NCBI GenBank assembly: GCA_037178975.1
Contig: JASJZH010000005.1
Span: forward strand, 7,588,501 to 7,652,500
Source: Oscheius tipulae
Lineage: Eukaryota; Nematoda; Chromadorea; Rhabditida; Rhabditidae
Reading direction: 5' to 3'
Length of the DNA: 64,000 nt
Position numbers and translations under genes: made by a program
Notes under the pieces: generated by a model
The model's database searches: none
The model's input: the letters and a program-made list of their open reading frames with translations, nothing else
Told to the model about the DNA's origin: nothing
Shown here: positions 11,980 through 25,269 of the stretch, one piece after another
Numbering within the stretch: position 1 is the stretch's first letter
How the letters are laid out: the number at the start of each line of letters is the position of its first letter

Positions 11980-14900
11980 TTATAAGGCGGCGAGGGCAGA
12001 AATGGCAGCTTCGAGACTCTTGTTCTCGCCCAGCAGACTGTCCTTCTTCTCCTGATTATTCGTCCTAATACCCAGAGGAACCTTCGTCTCGTAGTCGGGG
12101 GCCTTTTCCAGCTCGGAGAGCTTGCGAATCGCCTGGTCGTTCTTCTCCTTCTTCGCGTTCAGCTTTGCGAGCTCCTTCTGGACGTCGATGACTCCCTGAA
12201 AAGTAATTTTTGAGCCATAAATGGATAAATAACCTGGAGAGCAATGAAGATGGTACAGAGAGAAGATAGAGTGATCTGTGCACAGCCCGCCGGTGGCTTT
12301 TCGGAGGAGGTTGAGAGCAGAACGGTGACCTGGAAATTGTAAGCTTGCTCGACTAATAGTGAGTTCAATTAGGTATCTTTTTTCAAGTTGTTGTATGCAT
12401 CTGATGTATGCGACGTGGGTAGTTTGAAATCGGATAGAAGAATAGTTGAAGGTTTTTGTTTGTAAATAGACAAAAAGGAACAGTATTGAACCATCGACCG
12501 TAGAACCATTTCAAAAGCTCAGGTTCTCCTTTTTTTTTAAATCCAAATTTCGGTTTCTACGCATGCTTTCCTAGCATTACGTGAAAAAAAACAAGGCCTG
12601 GGAATATAAGGATAGGTAAAAAAATAATATTTGTTCTAGCCACTCTTTTGGTATTCTACCTAATCTGACGCTCTTCTGATAACAAAGCTTTATGAAGAAC
12701 CCTGTCTTGCAATAACATTGCAAGTGTCTCAACTTTTTCTGTTATGGCTTTCCAGGTTAGCATGGAGTCGAAATCGCCCAATATTCCGATGATCAATTTT
12801 GTAAAATAAGAGCAAACCTTATTTGAAGAAGCCAGCGTTCCAATCAGATTTCCTAGTGGCGTCAGCGACATCTGGCTCTCTGCGGAAGAGACGGAAATGT
12901 AGAGATCGGCCTTGGTCTTGTGCGTGAGCTCGTAGTCGGAACGGAGTGACCGAACTGTCTTGACAATCTCCATCGCAAAGGTGACCTCAGCCTCGAGATT
13001 CTCGCAGTAGTAGGGGTACTGCTCAGGCTCGGGATACGGCGCAATGATGATCGACTGATCGGCGTTGGAGGCGCGCGGAATACGCTGCCAGAGCTCCTCG
13101 GAGATGAAGGGCATGGCCGGGGAGATCAGACGCAGTCCCGTCTCAACACAATGCAGCAGAACGGCTCGGGAGCTCTCGCGAGCAGTCTCATCTCCTGGAA
13201 AGTGGACATTTTACAAAGTTTGAGCAAAATGAAGTTGCTAAAAACACCTGATTAGACCCAATAAAAGATTAAAAACCTTCTGAAGGTATTTCGGAAGATC
13301 TCATAAAGAGAAAAAAAAGAGTTACGGGGTTTTTTTTTCCCCGACATTTTTTGCTTCGGAATCGGAGCGCTATCCGACTAAGCTATGTGGAAAATAACAA
13401 ACCAGAAGAGATTATCGGCTTGATGCCCTCCAAATAGACGTCGCAGAGATCATAGAGCCAGAAGTTGTAGGCTGCCGTAGTGAATTCGGTGAATTGGAAC
13501 TTGGCCAGACCGTCATGACACCGCTGGACAGCATAGGCGCATCGAGAGAGAATCCATTTGTCCAGCTGGGATTCCTTGCCTGACAACTTGAAGCTCTCCT
13601 TGGCCTTGTAGCCGTCTCCCAGCTGCATCAGCGTGAACTTGACAGCTTGCCAAATCTGAAAAAAAAACGCAATAAAGAAGGCTAAATGTTGCAAATTTTA
13701 GGCCAAGCACGACAAGACGAAAAACCTGCTCATTTTTCTGCTTCGTTCCACATATCAGTGAAAAACGAAGGCGAATAAGGGAGGTGTTCAAACATGGTCC
13801 AGCTAATCGAAAATCGGACCACCACTAGAGTCAGCGAAAAAGTCTGGTTCTGGTGCTCATTCCTTTCTCATTCAATGGCGGAGGGTATATAGCGCATTCA
13901 GAAGTTTGGTGAGAATAAGAAATGTTACCTTATTCCCGAAGAAGCGATATCCCTGAATCCGAAGCACGTTGAGGTTGATGTCTCTTCCCTGACTAGTATA
14001 GGCCAGAAGGGCGAAACGAAGAGCATCCGTTCCACACTCCGGGATTCCGTTCGGGTAGTCTCTGGCCTGACCGGCCTGAGCGACGGCCAACTCCTTCGGA
14101 TCCAGATTTCCATTGGCCAACTGCCGGTTCAGCTCGTCTAGTGTGACTCCATGAATGACATCGAGCGGATCGATGACATTTCCCAACGACTTGGACATCT
14201 TCCGTCCGTGCGCGTCACGAATCAGCGCGTGGAGATAGACTTCCTTGAAGGGAAGTTTGCCGGTGAGTTCCTGACTCATGAAGACCATTCGGGCGACCCA
14301 GAAGAAGAGAATATCGTGGCCGGTTTCCATGACCTGCGAGGGGAAGAAGGCTTCCATGTCGACCGTGTTGTGGGGCCAGCCGAAGATGGCAAATGGCCAC
14401 ATGCCTGAGGAGAACCACGTGTCCAGGACGTCCTCATCTGAACGGGGTTTTAATGTAGCAGAATAAAAAAAAACTGGTGGTATTTTGGTAGTTTGCTCTG
14501 TTCATCCGAATAATGTTCGCCACTTAAATACCTCCTAGCCATGCTTCTTGAGACTAGTGTGTTAAAGAATCTGCTAAATTTAATAGGGGTTGAAATATGA
14601 CCGAAAAAATTACAAACGATTATACGTTGTAAAGGATTCTTTTTGAGCTCAAAAATAGGATTTCAAAGAACGAACAGAGCATCTAACCAAGCACTTTCAA
14701 AACACTCACCCCATTTCAGCGAGATCTTCTTAGGGTCAACATCGAGCTTCTTGGCAGCCTTCTCCCTTGCCTCCTCGTCGGTATGAGCACAGACCCAGTT
14801 CCGGTCATCGCACGCATCCGGGCTCTGCTCGCCTTCAACAGTGACGAGATAGGCAGGGATTCGGTGTCCCCACCAAAGCTGGCGAGAAATGCACCAGTCA

Positions 14901-17116
14901 CTAAACTTCTATATAAAAAGACGGTAAAAACAGGCAAACCGGCTGTTTTCGAGCCACCTGTTCCAGGTGTTGACATGGAAGTCGGGAATGAGTTTCAACT
15001 CGCCGCTCTCGACAGCCTTGATGGCCTTCTTGGCCATATGGTCACACTTGACGTACCATTGGGCTTTCAGGATCGGTTCAATAATGTCCTTGGATCGACT
15101 GAAAACTGGGGTTGGATCGATCGGGTATCGGCGCGCAAATTTGAACGTAGCGAGGAAAAGGAAAGTTGCAAAACTCGACGCACCTGCAGACAGGAACAAC
15201 CATGGCATTGTCCTTCTTGTCCCTGTAGAGCCCCTTCTCCTTCAGCGCCTCCATGACAGCCTGTCGGGCGTCGAAGCGCTTCATTCCGGTGAACGGACCA
15301 CAGTTCGGGGCGATCAGACCGTCATCGGTGATGCAGGTGATGAAGGGCAGCTTGTGACGCATTCCGACCTCGTAGTCGTTGTGATCGTGAGCCGGAGTGA
15401 TCTTGACAGCTCCTGTTCCGAATTCACGCTCGACGAAACTGTCAGCGATGATGGGTAGATCGCGATTGATGAACGGATGTGTGCAGACCTTGCCGACGAG
15501 ATGCTTGTATCTGTTGTCTTCCGGATGGACGGCAATGGCCGAATCGCCAAGCATCGTCTCGATACGGGTCGTCGAGACGACGACTTCTTCGTCTGAAAAC
15601 AGTTTGTTTAGCAAAGAATTGAGAGCGTATTGTGTTTGTGGGAAGTACAGGACAAGCAGTCTTCTCCTGTAAATAGATCATAAGTCAGCTTTAGAGCTCT
15701 AAGTTTTGCAATCATATAACTTCAGTTGCGGTAACGAACAAACTGTCATATATAGAAAGTCTGTCAAAGTCGTGATCGGACGCAAAGCCCATGATAGGTC
15801 GAACAGTTAAAGATATAGGCAGAGTGGACAAGTTGACATCAAGAAAATACAGGTTGGACAAGGTGAATATAACCAAAAAAAAATGAAGACAAGTTGGCAG
15901 AGAAATGCGGAAAGAAAACTCGAGGGGTATGTCAAATGTGAAATGGCTGTCAGAAACTGAAGGCGAAATTGGCTGACAGGTCACTGGATCACACAGAAAC
16001 AATTGATGTTCGAAATGGACATCTAGAAGGACAAGTTGCAAGAACAAGATAGTATTGTAAGGAAGAAAAATAAAAAGAGCTCGACAACTTACCGCTTCCC
16101 TTGATCTTGTAGGCAAAGGAGACGATGACTCCGAACTCGATCTTTTCTGTGTACCCAGGGACCGAGAGCAGGGTCCTTCCAGGCAGTTCGTGCTTATCGA
16201 CTTCGATGTCGGAGATGGCGCTCCGAAGAGCACAGCTCCAGTTGACCAGCCGATTGCTGCGGTAGATTGTGCCATTTTCATGCATCCGGATGAAGGCTTC
16301 TGTCACGGCACGCATCATTTTCGGGTCCATCATAAAGCAGGCCCGGTCCCAGTCGACCGAGACTCCCATCTTGCGGATCTGGTCATAGATGACGTCTCCC
16401 TTCCTTAAAATTGAAATTATGCGGTCATGAGACTCCCTTACTCGTTCTTCCACTGCCAGACCTCTTGCAGAAAGCGATCACGGCCAAGATCGTGCCGACT
16501 GAGACCCTTCTCGCGCTGGAGCTTCTTCTCGACGACGACCTGGGTGGCGATTCCGGCATGGTCGCAGCCCGGGGCGAACAGAGTCGTCTTGCCTAGCATC
16601 CGATTGAAGCGGATCATCGTGTCCTCGAGCGTATTGGCCAGTGCGTGTCCGACATGTAGATTTCCTGTAACGTTGGGCGGCGGGATGCAGATGGTGAAGT
16701 AGCCTTTCGGGTTCGGAGCCCTAAATTTTGTCTATTCTACGCGGGAAAAACAAAAACTGACGTGACGCTCTCGCGACCATAATCCGGCTTGAAGAAGCCC
16801 TGCTTCTCCCACCACTCGTACCAGGCCGCCTCGACGTATTTCGGACTGTAAGCTGACGGCATCTCGCAGCTCGTATCTGTATTTTTTTTGGTGAAAAATT
16901 GAGAAAAAGGCTACCTTTCTTCTCGCCAAGCTTGGTGGCCGAAGTATACTCCAGTATCTCCTTCTTCTTCGCCTCCTTCTCCTCCTTGGGCTTGTCCTTG
17001 GCAGCAGCAGCCTTCTCGGCCATTTTTTTCTGCTTCTCCTCGAATTTGGCCAGCTTGGCCGCCTTCTCGGCCTCCTTTTTCAGTTCCTTCTCTGTCTTGA
17101 CCTTCTCACTAGTCAT
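11980..17116 (-). CDS. VARS1: cytosolic valyl-tRNA synthetase
   Basis: Class I synthetase charging tRNA-Val. The start ATG is in CTTTCAG|TCATGAC, again an acceptor directly before the start. A Lys/Glu-rich N-terminal extension ([20 protein letters not shown]) replaces the vertebrate GST-like domain. The Rossmann core has HVGH (HIGH motif, in [18 protein letters not shown]) and the zinc/tRNA region [16 protein letters not shown]. The editing domain contains [18 protein letters not shown] and [24 protein letters not shown] is present in [19 protein letters not shown]. The anticodon-binding domain ([16 protein letters not shown]) and a C-terminal coiled coil ([18 protein letters not shown]) ending AAISALAAL complete it. 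Exons span the whole interval; the intron near 15,620-16,090 has a TGACA-rich tract and the one near 13,200-13,400 a SINE-like element. There is no mitochondrial presequence. Confidence 0.97.
13336..13390 (-). repeat. tRNA-derived SINE-like fragment in a VARS intron
   Basis: On the minus strand an A-box-like TAGCTTAGTCGGATAGCGC is followed by TCCGATTCCGAAGCAA, matching the other tRNA-like elements of this window. The B box is degraded and a homopolymer run follows. Confidence 0.45.
15740..16060 (+). repeat. TGACA/GACAAG-rich tract in a VARS intron
   Basis: Repeated GGACAAGTTG, GTTGACA, GCTGTCAG and GCTGACAG words on the plus strand, antisense to the host gene. It resembles the tracts in the collagen, OATP and ATPase introns. 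Confidence 0.4.
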
Positions 17117-17939
17117 GACTGAAAGCTCATGAGTTTATGTGAGAAAAGGACTGAAGCAGAAAATAGCATAAGATTTTCTAATAAAAAACTCAAGTTTTTC
17201 GATCTCATCACTAGATGTCGGGGAAAGACAGACCTTTACATGAGTGAGAGGCACTTTAGTGACAAAAAATCGTCTAAAAATTGATCAGAGACAGCTTCCA
17301 GTGTGCAGAAGACAGGTAGAAATAAAAAAAACACGCAAAGGCAGAACTTTTACTAAGAAAAATGGATATTGGGGCGAAAAAGGTTTGATAAACAAGTCCA
17401 GCTGGTATGCGCCGACATTTCTCACAAGAAAATATAGCTGAAAATAAACCAAGCCGAGGTAATTTACTTGTTTATTCCACTCCCAGCTATTTTATATTAC
17501 TCCCAGTCAAGTTACATCACTTTGACGGCCCCTGATTGCGAAATAGGGAGAGCGAACGGTCAAAGAGGGGAATGACTCAAAGACTGAGAGCCGGTCCCGT
17601 CCGTTGAGCAACAGTTCAAAAATCAAGATAAGACTACATTTAACAGGCCGTCAATTAGAGAAAAGTGCACACAACGACAAGAAACCGCCACAAACGGACA
17701 AAACCATTCAATTTGAAAAGACTTCTAGGGTAATGTTTATTGGAAACACGTGACAGGGTAAAATAATATAGGATAGAGAGAGGAAGAATTTGGAGAGCAA
17801 ATTGACTAAGCACTAGTACACAAAAAAAAGCCGGGATTCAATTGCGAATTGCCTGTAAGCACAATCATGTATACAGTAAATAGAGTTATCGTAGTTGGCT
17901 CGTCGGTATTGGATTGAGGAAGCGCAGATCATTGAATGG
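17117..17939. other. intergenic between VARS and the PP2A scaffold gene
   Basis: No convincing exon. It should hold the VARS promoter and the 3' untranslated region of the PP2A scaffold gene. Confidence 0.45.
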
Positions 17940-20009
17940 TTACAGGCCGAGAGCTGAAAACGCCATTTTAGTTGAAAACGCATGGGAAACTGACCATTCT
18001 TAGTCTCTTCCGTGAAGAATTTGACATCAAAATCGGTGTCGGCGGCAAGTTTGGTCAGGAGTGGCTTGATTTCTGACTGGAGAACTGCCGGACTAACGAC
18101 CTTTCCTATCCGGAGCAGACTCTTGGCCACATTGAAGCGAACATTCGGTACATTGTCGCCGGTCAGCTCTTTGATAATCGGCAGAATGTCGCGCACGGTC
18201 TGATCATTGCCCACTGCCTCGCTCAATGTATTCAGACAGAAGAGGCAAGTCATTCGGTGGAGGTAGTTGGAATCCTGAAATTACATTTTTAACTAACAAC
18301 ACAAAAAAATTGCGACTACCTTTGACAGCGTTTGAATTTTGGGAATAAGGTTTTTGGTGACCCATTCTCCGCCGAATTTCTGCGCGAGCTCTTTCAGGAT
18401 TCCTGTGGCGGCCTCGCGAATAGCATAGACGTGGTCCGTGAGCCAGGTCAGACAGTGGCTGAGCAGCTTCTCGTCGAAAAATTCCTGGCCTAACTGGCTG
18501 GCCAACAGAGGCATGAATTGGACGATGGCCAGTCGAACACGCCATTTGCTATCCTCAGCCAACTCCACGATAGCCGGGAGCAGAGACTGCGACAGTTGCG
18601 AGGCTCCGATGACCTCATTGACCTATATATGAGACTTTTTAAGGAGCGGAGAAGCAACAAACCTTGTCAAGACTACTGATAATATTGAGTCGTACTTCGG
18701 CGGTGCTGTCCTTCAGGAGCTGCATGTAGATTGGGAGCAGGAGATTGACTGTGTTGTCTTTGCCAACCAGAGGGGCCAAGCCCATGATCACACCGGCCAG
18801 TTCGGTCTTGACATGTTGGTTTGGGTCTGTTACGAGGTCGCGAACGACGGGCAGAATCTCGTCTTTGATATGCTGCTCGCGGCTGGCCTTTGGCAGATTG
18901 GCGCAGAAGTCTGAAGACGATATTGAAAGGGAATTTGTAAAAGTACAAACCCTGGATTCGTTGGGCAGCGGCGCTTCGAACCTCGCCTTCTGGATCCTTC
19001 AGGAGATTTGTAAATGCTGGAAGAAGGTCATTTTCGGACATCTCCTCGCCAAGCGAGGCCTGCAGCTCCGTCAGCTTCTCGGCTACCATGAAACGAACTC
19101 TCCAGCTCTTGTCATCAATCAACGAGGTTAGAACTGGACGGACTTGGCTCTTCTTGGCCTCCTCGTTTACCAGAGCAGCCATGGCGACGCAACTCTCGAC
19201 AGCCAGCAGTCGAACGGAATCTTGCTCATCGTTGGCCAGGTCAGCAAAACAGCCGTAGAGCTCTTCCTTCAGCTGGTCCTTTTCCACGACCTTGGCGAAC
19301 TCTCCGAGCTTTCCGGCCGCGGCGCGACGGACCATGGGAGTATCATCACGACACAGCTGGCGGAATTGGCTAAAAACATGTTTTCCATATTTAAGAAAAA
19401 AATACCTTCGAAGTTCGGTCTTGGCGCTGGGACTAACACGAGCATAGGCTACGCTGAACAGTCCGCAAGCCGAGGTGCGCGACGTGAACCAGTCTCCGGT
19501 GGCTAGACGTTTCAGCATCGGGATGAAGTACTCTTCCATGGCGGCGGTGCTATGCTTGTCGGCGATTTTGCGAAGACTCTCGACGGCCTTGTCTCGAACG
19601 ACGGTCTCTTCGACAGTGGCCAGATTCTCGAGCGGGGGGAGAAGACACTGGACCCAGTCGGTGCCACCAATCTGTGAAGGGAAAATATTCAACTGTCATA
19701 AACAATAGACCAACCAGGGGCGTGAAATTTCCCAACTGTTCGGCCAGCACAAGTAGTACCTCGTCCTCATCGTAGATCGTATCGGTCAAGAATTGAATCA
19801 GCTCATTTCTCGTGCGCTCAGGTCCCAGAGCTAGAGCAATTGTGGACAGCTTACGGATGCTAAAAAGTTGTTATTTATCATTAAAAAAAAAAGTGGCGAG
19901 CAAACCTGTTGAGGCGGAGCTGCACATCTTCATTTCGAAGTTCATCGATGAGGACCGCAATTGGGTAGAGGTTGTCATCACCTTCATCGTGATGAGCGAC
20001 GGCGGCCAT
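17940..20009 (-). CDS. paa-1: PP2A 65-kDa regulatory (scaffold) subunit A
   Basis: Start ATG in TTTTTTTTAG|AAATATGG ([19 protein letters not shown]), consistent with trans-splicing. The protein is an array of HEAT repeats with the recurrent VRxxAAxxLGxF-type second helix, for example [77 protein letters not shown] and [16 protein letters not shown]. It ends [18 protein letters not shown], aligned with the C-terminus of human PR65. Length fits the family's roughly 590 aa and 15 repeats. It forms the horseshoe scaffold that binds the PP2A catalytic C subunit and a variable B subunit. Several introns are about 40-50 nt. Confidence 0.96.
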
Positions 20010-21181
20010 ATTTCTAAAAAAAAATTTACCGCTGAATTGTGAAAGAATATCAAGTTCAGGGTGGTAAATAAGCAGACACGTGTGTTTACTATGAAAGCAT
20101 TGACGGAAAGCGCACAGGTCATTTGGTAATCGATTTGGAGCAGGAAAACGGTCGATTTTGCTGAGAGAAGCATAATAAACTAGGAAACAAGAGATACCCG
20201 TTCGATCACTGGGAAATATCTTTGACATGGAAAACGCCTGATCATGTATGAAAATGTATAACCAAGAAGAAACGCACAGTTGTTGTGCTATCAAAGTTGC
20301 CAAGATAAAATCTTCGAAACTTTCTTTGTGAAATTTTGTACACAACATTAAGGCTATTTTTAGACCTTTCATGAACACTCATTTAAAGTTTAGCTGATGA
20401 ATATCGTGTTGCAATCATCCAAATTGTTTGTCTCAACGACAAAATGCATATAATCTCGGACAGCGAGAGAAAATCAATCGGATGAGCCGGAGCTTGTGCT
20501 CAGGCGAGGAAAAAGAGAATGAGCCCGTTTGGAAAGCCGCCAATTCGGTGTAGAAGGTCCCGCCACGAAATGCGGAGCCCTTTGGATCTTGGCGGCAGGG
20601 CAGATTTATTTCCACACGGAAATCCTTCCGCGACTTTTGCAATATTGTTCCTTTTTGTTCGTGTTTTTCCAAATAAAATTAATAAAACATGATTCCCTGA
20701 ACGAACTGCATTGAAAAAAGTAGTCAAACAATGTCTGTTTTGCATCAAAACGCTCAAATTTGCTTCAGTAAATATCTGTTCGGTTCCAAGATGAAACCGT
20801 GTTTCCTGTTATTTTCTCCTCGATTTCACATTTTATAAATACATTTATCGAACTGGAAACAGTGAAGAACCTGTAAGAACTTAAGAAGCTTCAAGTAGTG
20901 AGGTAAACAGGCCGTGTGACTCGTGTGGAAGAAATACCAGCCATGGCAAACTTTTCTCTGTCCATTTTCGACCGCTCTAACAGTCTGTCTAGCTTTTTCT
21001 ATCACCTAAACTAGAAGAAAGTTATTTAAGCGTGAATATGGTTGTACAATGTTATAATCCACGGTTGGAACCTCTCATTTCCTTTCGCAGCAGTAAGAAA
21101 TTAACTGTTATCTCCTTTTCCTCAAGTTTCTCTTACAATTCCACCTACAAGCTTCATTGCTTTATTTTCAGGTTTGCCGAG
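20010..21181. other. divergent intergenic region, PP2A scaffold and NDUFV1
   Basis: The two genes are transcribed away from each other. I see no exon, RNA gene or repeat; their promoters should lie here. Confidence 0.5.
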
Positions 21182-23230
21182 ATGGCATCCTCGATGGTTT
21201 CCCTCGGAAGCCGCGTCTTGGGAGCCTCAGGTCAGTCATTTTCTCTTATAGCTCTATAATCAAGCTCCAGCTACTCGTGTTGCTGTGCGAGGAGCAGCTA
21301 CGGCTCCCCCTCAGCCGGCCCAGAAGGTGGAGAAGACCAGCTACGGAAATTTGAAGGATACTGACAGAATTTTCACCAACCTGTACGGACGTCACGATTG
21401 GCGATTGAAGGGAGCGCAGTCCAGAGTTTATTTTTGAAATTCATAGCACAAAATCGGTTTAGGGAGATTGGTACAAGACGAAGGAAATCATCACAAAAGG
21501 TTCCGACTGGATTCTTGGCGAATTGAGAACATCCGGGCTGCGTGGACGTGGAGGAGCCGGATTCCCATCAGGCATGAAATGGGGATTCATGAACAAGCCG
21601 TTCGACGGCCGACCAAAGTATCTCGTGGTCAACGCTGACGAGGGTGAGCCCGGAACGTGCAAAGACCGCGAGATTATGCGACACGATCCCCACAAACTCA
21701 TCGAAGGATGTCTGATTGGGGGAGTAGCCATGGGCGCCCGAGCTGCCTACATCTATATCCGTGGAGAGTTCTACAATGAGGCTGCTATCCTCCAGGAGGC
21801 AATTGCCGAAGCCTACAAGGTGATTTTGCTAGAGTTTTTTCTTTTTCAATAAATAACGTTTCTAGGCCGGATATCTAGGAAAGGACTGTCTCGGGACGGG
21901 CTACAATTTTGACGTCTTTGTTCATCGCGGAGCTGGAGCTTACATTTGCGGAGAGGAAACTGTGAGTTTCTTATTTCATGGACAAGGCTTGGCTGTCAAT
22001 TCTTTGATGCCGATTTTTATATGATTTGACTGAAAAATTTCGAATTTCCAGGCCCTAATCGAGTCCCTAGAAGGCAAGCAGGGCAAACCGCGTCTGAAGC
22101 CCCCATTCCCGGCCGATATTGGTCTTTTTGGCTGCCCCACAACGGTCACGAACGTGGAGACCGTGGCCGTCGCTCCTTCCATCTGCCGACGCGGAGGAGA
22201 ATGGTTCGCTTCGTTCGGAAGAGAACGTAATCGTGGAACCAAGCTCTTCTGCATCTCCGGTCATGTCAACAACCCGTGCACTGTCGAGGAAGAGATGTCC
22301 ATCCCCCTCAAGGAACTCATCGAACGTCACTGTGGTGGAGTCATTGGAGGATGGGACAACCTGCTCGGTATTATTCCTGGAGGTTCTTCTGTACCGGTCC
22401 TTCCCAAGTAAGTTTTATCATAATTTGTTCGAAAGACAGGATACAATTTCCCTGAGTATTTTTCACTCAAAGTTGAGAAATCATGTGATTTGAGCAAGCA
22501 GAACTCCGAAACTCAAAATTTTAATGGTAAAACTCTCTGTTCGTTTTTTCCTCATTTGCTATCCTCTTTTCTGTGTCAGAATCTGAAATACGGCAATTTT
22601 ATGGGGCAGAAGGGTTTGTCCAATCCGAAGGACCCTGCGAGCTTGAAAGACTAGTAATGGCATTGGTTTTATCGTTTTGTCGGCAATATATCACTTTCCT
22701 TGGTACTCTTCTCAATGTTCAACCTTACCAGAAACATCTGCGACACCGTCCTAATGGATTTCGATGCTCTCGTGGCCGCTCAGTCCGGTCTCGGAACCGC
22801 AGCCGTTATTGTCATGAACAAACAGGTACTATTTCCTATCGACCGAAACCCCCTATTTTCAGTCAGATATTGTCAAATGCATCGCTCGTCTGTCTCTCTT
22901 CTACAAGCACGAAAGTTGCGGACAGTGTACTCCGTGTCGCGAGGGCTGCAGCTGGCTGAACAAGATGATGTGGCGCTTTGTGGACGGCAAGGCCAAAGTC
23001 TCGGAAATTGACATGATGTGGGAGCTGTCGAAGCAGATCGAAGGACACACGATCTGTGCTCTCGGCGACGCTGCCGCCTGGCCAGTTCAGGTACTTTTCC
23101 TCCTCTTTCTATATCATGAAAACTATCCTTTCAGGGCCTGATCCGACACTTCCGTCCCGAATTGGAAAAACGAATGGCCGACTACCATAAGCAGGTCCTG
23201 GCCGAGAAAGGACTGGCCGCCCAGGCGTAA
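21182..23230 (+). CDS. nuo-1: NADH dehydrogenase (ubiquinone) flavoprotein 1, complex I 51-kDa subunit
   Basis: The start ATG follows TTATTTTCAG|GTTTGCCGAG, consistent with trans-splicing. The N-terminus ([16 protein letters not shown], then [15 protein letters not shown]) looks like a mitochondrial presequence. The NuoF fold is unmistakable: FMN/NADH-binding [76 protein letters not shown] and [11 protein letters not shown]. The N3 4Fe-4S cluster ligands lie in [13 protein letters not shown], with the distal Cys in [17 protein letters not shown]. It ends [12 protein letters not shown]. It oxidises NADH and passes electrons through FMN in the matrix arm of complex I. All joins keep frame; the largest intron (about 22,410-22,730) is empty. 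Confidence 0.97.
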
Positions 23231-23344
23231 GAGAGATAGAATTTCAAATGCGGTTGTTTGTCTTTAGATAAAATAGAATATTTGTGTAATTAAATTTTCC
23301 TGTGTTTAATTTTACTTTTAAATTTTTATTGTCCGAAACGAGGG

Positions 23345-24035
23345 GTTCCTATCATGTTATAGCTCCCTAGCCGCTCCCATAGCGCGAATCCACTCTTCGT
23401 CTCCTCCTCTTGCTTGTCGCATCCACTTGGTTGAAGTTGACCCGAGACGACCATAGGCTTTCTTCAGATCATCTTCCCATCTCATGCACGGTCTCTGATC
23501 CAGAGGAACCCATTCCGTCGTCGCTTTCGACCACCTTGCTCCTTCCATCTCTGCAACTTTTCTCGCATATTTCAGCTTCCTCGTTCATGCCAAGTCCAGA
23601 ATATTCGGTAGTTCTGTCCTTCTTCTCGCCTCCTTATTCCTCACACAATCCGAAGTGTGATACCGAGAATGGCCCTTTCCCGACATCGTTGTAGGGCTGC
23701 AAGTTTGGCTCGACTCTCTGCGAAGGCTCCAAATTTCGCAGCCATACAGCAGACTTGGGACGGTGCAGGTACACTCGTCGTTTCATCTTTTTCTCGGGAC
23801 AGTTCTCTTGGTGAGGAAAAGAGGGTGGCTATTGAAGGCGGCCCATGTCCTGTCAAGCGCAGATTTCCCTCGTAGGCATTGGTCATCGCGAAGGTTTTGC
23901 GATACTTGATTTCGAGCTCAATCTTTCCTTGTTCCAGTACGGTTACCATCCGCTGCACAGATCTCAGACTTTTTCCAACAAGAACGATATCATTGGCGTA
24001 GCGAAGATGAGTCAACTTACGGCCATTGATTGAGT
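23345..24035 (-). pseudogene. RTE-like LINE reverse transcriptase fragment, decayed
   Basis: Minus-strand frames carry the end of a non-LTR reverse transcriptase: INGRKLTHLRYANDIVLVGK is the catalytic YxDD-type block with its first Asp changed to Asn. Then come RAILGITLR and, after a frame change and an in-frame TGA, RKLKYARKVAEMEGARW and PCMRWEDDLKKA, typical of RTE C-termini. The 5' part (endonuclease and most of the RT) is absent, so this is a 5'-truncated dead copy. It lies just downstream of NDUFV1 in tail-to-tail orientation. Confidence 0.75.
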
Positions 24036-25131
24036 TGGTCCCATGTTTAGAAGCTCAATAAATTAGTCTTTTCCTTTAGGATAGTGCCGTATTGGGGCTA
24101 ATGTTCTTGTCAATCTGTCAACTTCTCATCTTGGAAACCTTTCCCATGCCTTCTTCCTTTCAAAATAGCTTATTCGAAAAGTTCGTGGCACAGGGAAATA
24201 GAGCGATCTACAAAACAAAAAAAGTTAAGTTCCTCGCGTACAAATCCTTAGTGTCTACAATAGGCCACGGGCAGACGACTGCAGACGTTATTTTGAGCTA
24301 AAAAAGACAAGGCTATACGATGAGTTGGCGCGGGGCGATCGATTGCGAGGGTGAGAGACAGCCATGGGAGAGCCCCAGTGACAGAAACTCTGGGACTCTT
24401 GGCTGTATATGCAGATTTTCACTTTCTTTACGCTAGTCTTTTTTGGTAACCCTCTTATCTGGATCCATAGTTCCTTGTAAATGACCCGTCCTCGATGACC
24501 TCTTTCTTTGTTTGCACAAGTACATATTTTCCCCCAACTTTTTTTGACCATTTTCATCGACACTTTACCCAAATATTGTAGTAGAAATCATGAACTATTG
24601 GCGGTAGAAGTGTTTGCAACTTTCTGACGTGAATTACTTATCTTTCTGAGGAAGTTCAACGTTAGAATTTTTTTCATTTTTCCTCAAAAAACTGTCCTGC
24701 TTTTTGGTACGGTAGCTGCAATCCAGTCTGTTTTAACAATTTCTCGCCTACTCACGAACTTTTTGCTCCTCGTCTGACTCACAATTCAGTCTCGTTTTAG
24801 TAATTCCTATATGTTCGGAAGTTCTGCTTTCTCTCGCTTCGAAACTTTGGAGCACGAGAGAATTGTTTTAACAGTCTCAGTCTCAGTGCGTCCAGGAAAA
24901 AGTTACTCGTTCCGTAGAGCCTCCTCCAATTAAGTGCCTTTCCTCGTTTAAAATGAGTTTCTAAGGTTTGTAAACCATACCTCTCGAAAGTTTGTAGAAC
25001 TGACTAGGTTTATTTAAAGGAGGCTGGCTAGCTCACCCGTACCAGCTCACAGAGTCGTCATTTGAGTAGCCGAGACTGTACGGGCGGGGAAGAGATTTGA
25101 CTCGCCCGCTACCCAAATAAGTTCGATAAGT

Positions 25132-25245
25132 TTTCGTGGTCAGATGTGTTTTTCGAGCCTAGTGATGTTTTACACAGTTGTAGAAGAGATTAAAATCTAC
25201 AACTTTGCAGAACATGGATAGACTGGAAAATGTCATTTTGGGCCT
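25132..25245. repeat. fold-back element, family A (copy 2)
   Basis: Core inverted repeat CACAGTTGTAGAAGAG / AATCTACAACTTTGCAG with the flanking TGTCATTTTGGG arm shared by other copies. Confidence 0.6.
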
Positions 25246-25269
25246 TGCTGGTGTTGTATCTCACCCTGA

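Noticed and set aside
15078-15614. Several overlapping long frames on both strands
   Set aside because: Only the minus-strand frame with [18 protein letters not shown] is the VARS editing domain; the others are shadows.
25020-25120. GC-rich inverted repeat near 25.1 kb as a tRNA or structured RNA
   Set aside because: The arms pair only in part and no A or B box is present.
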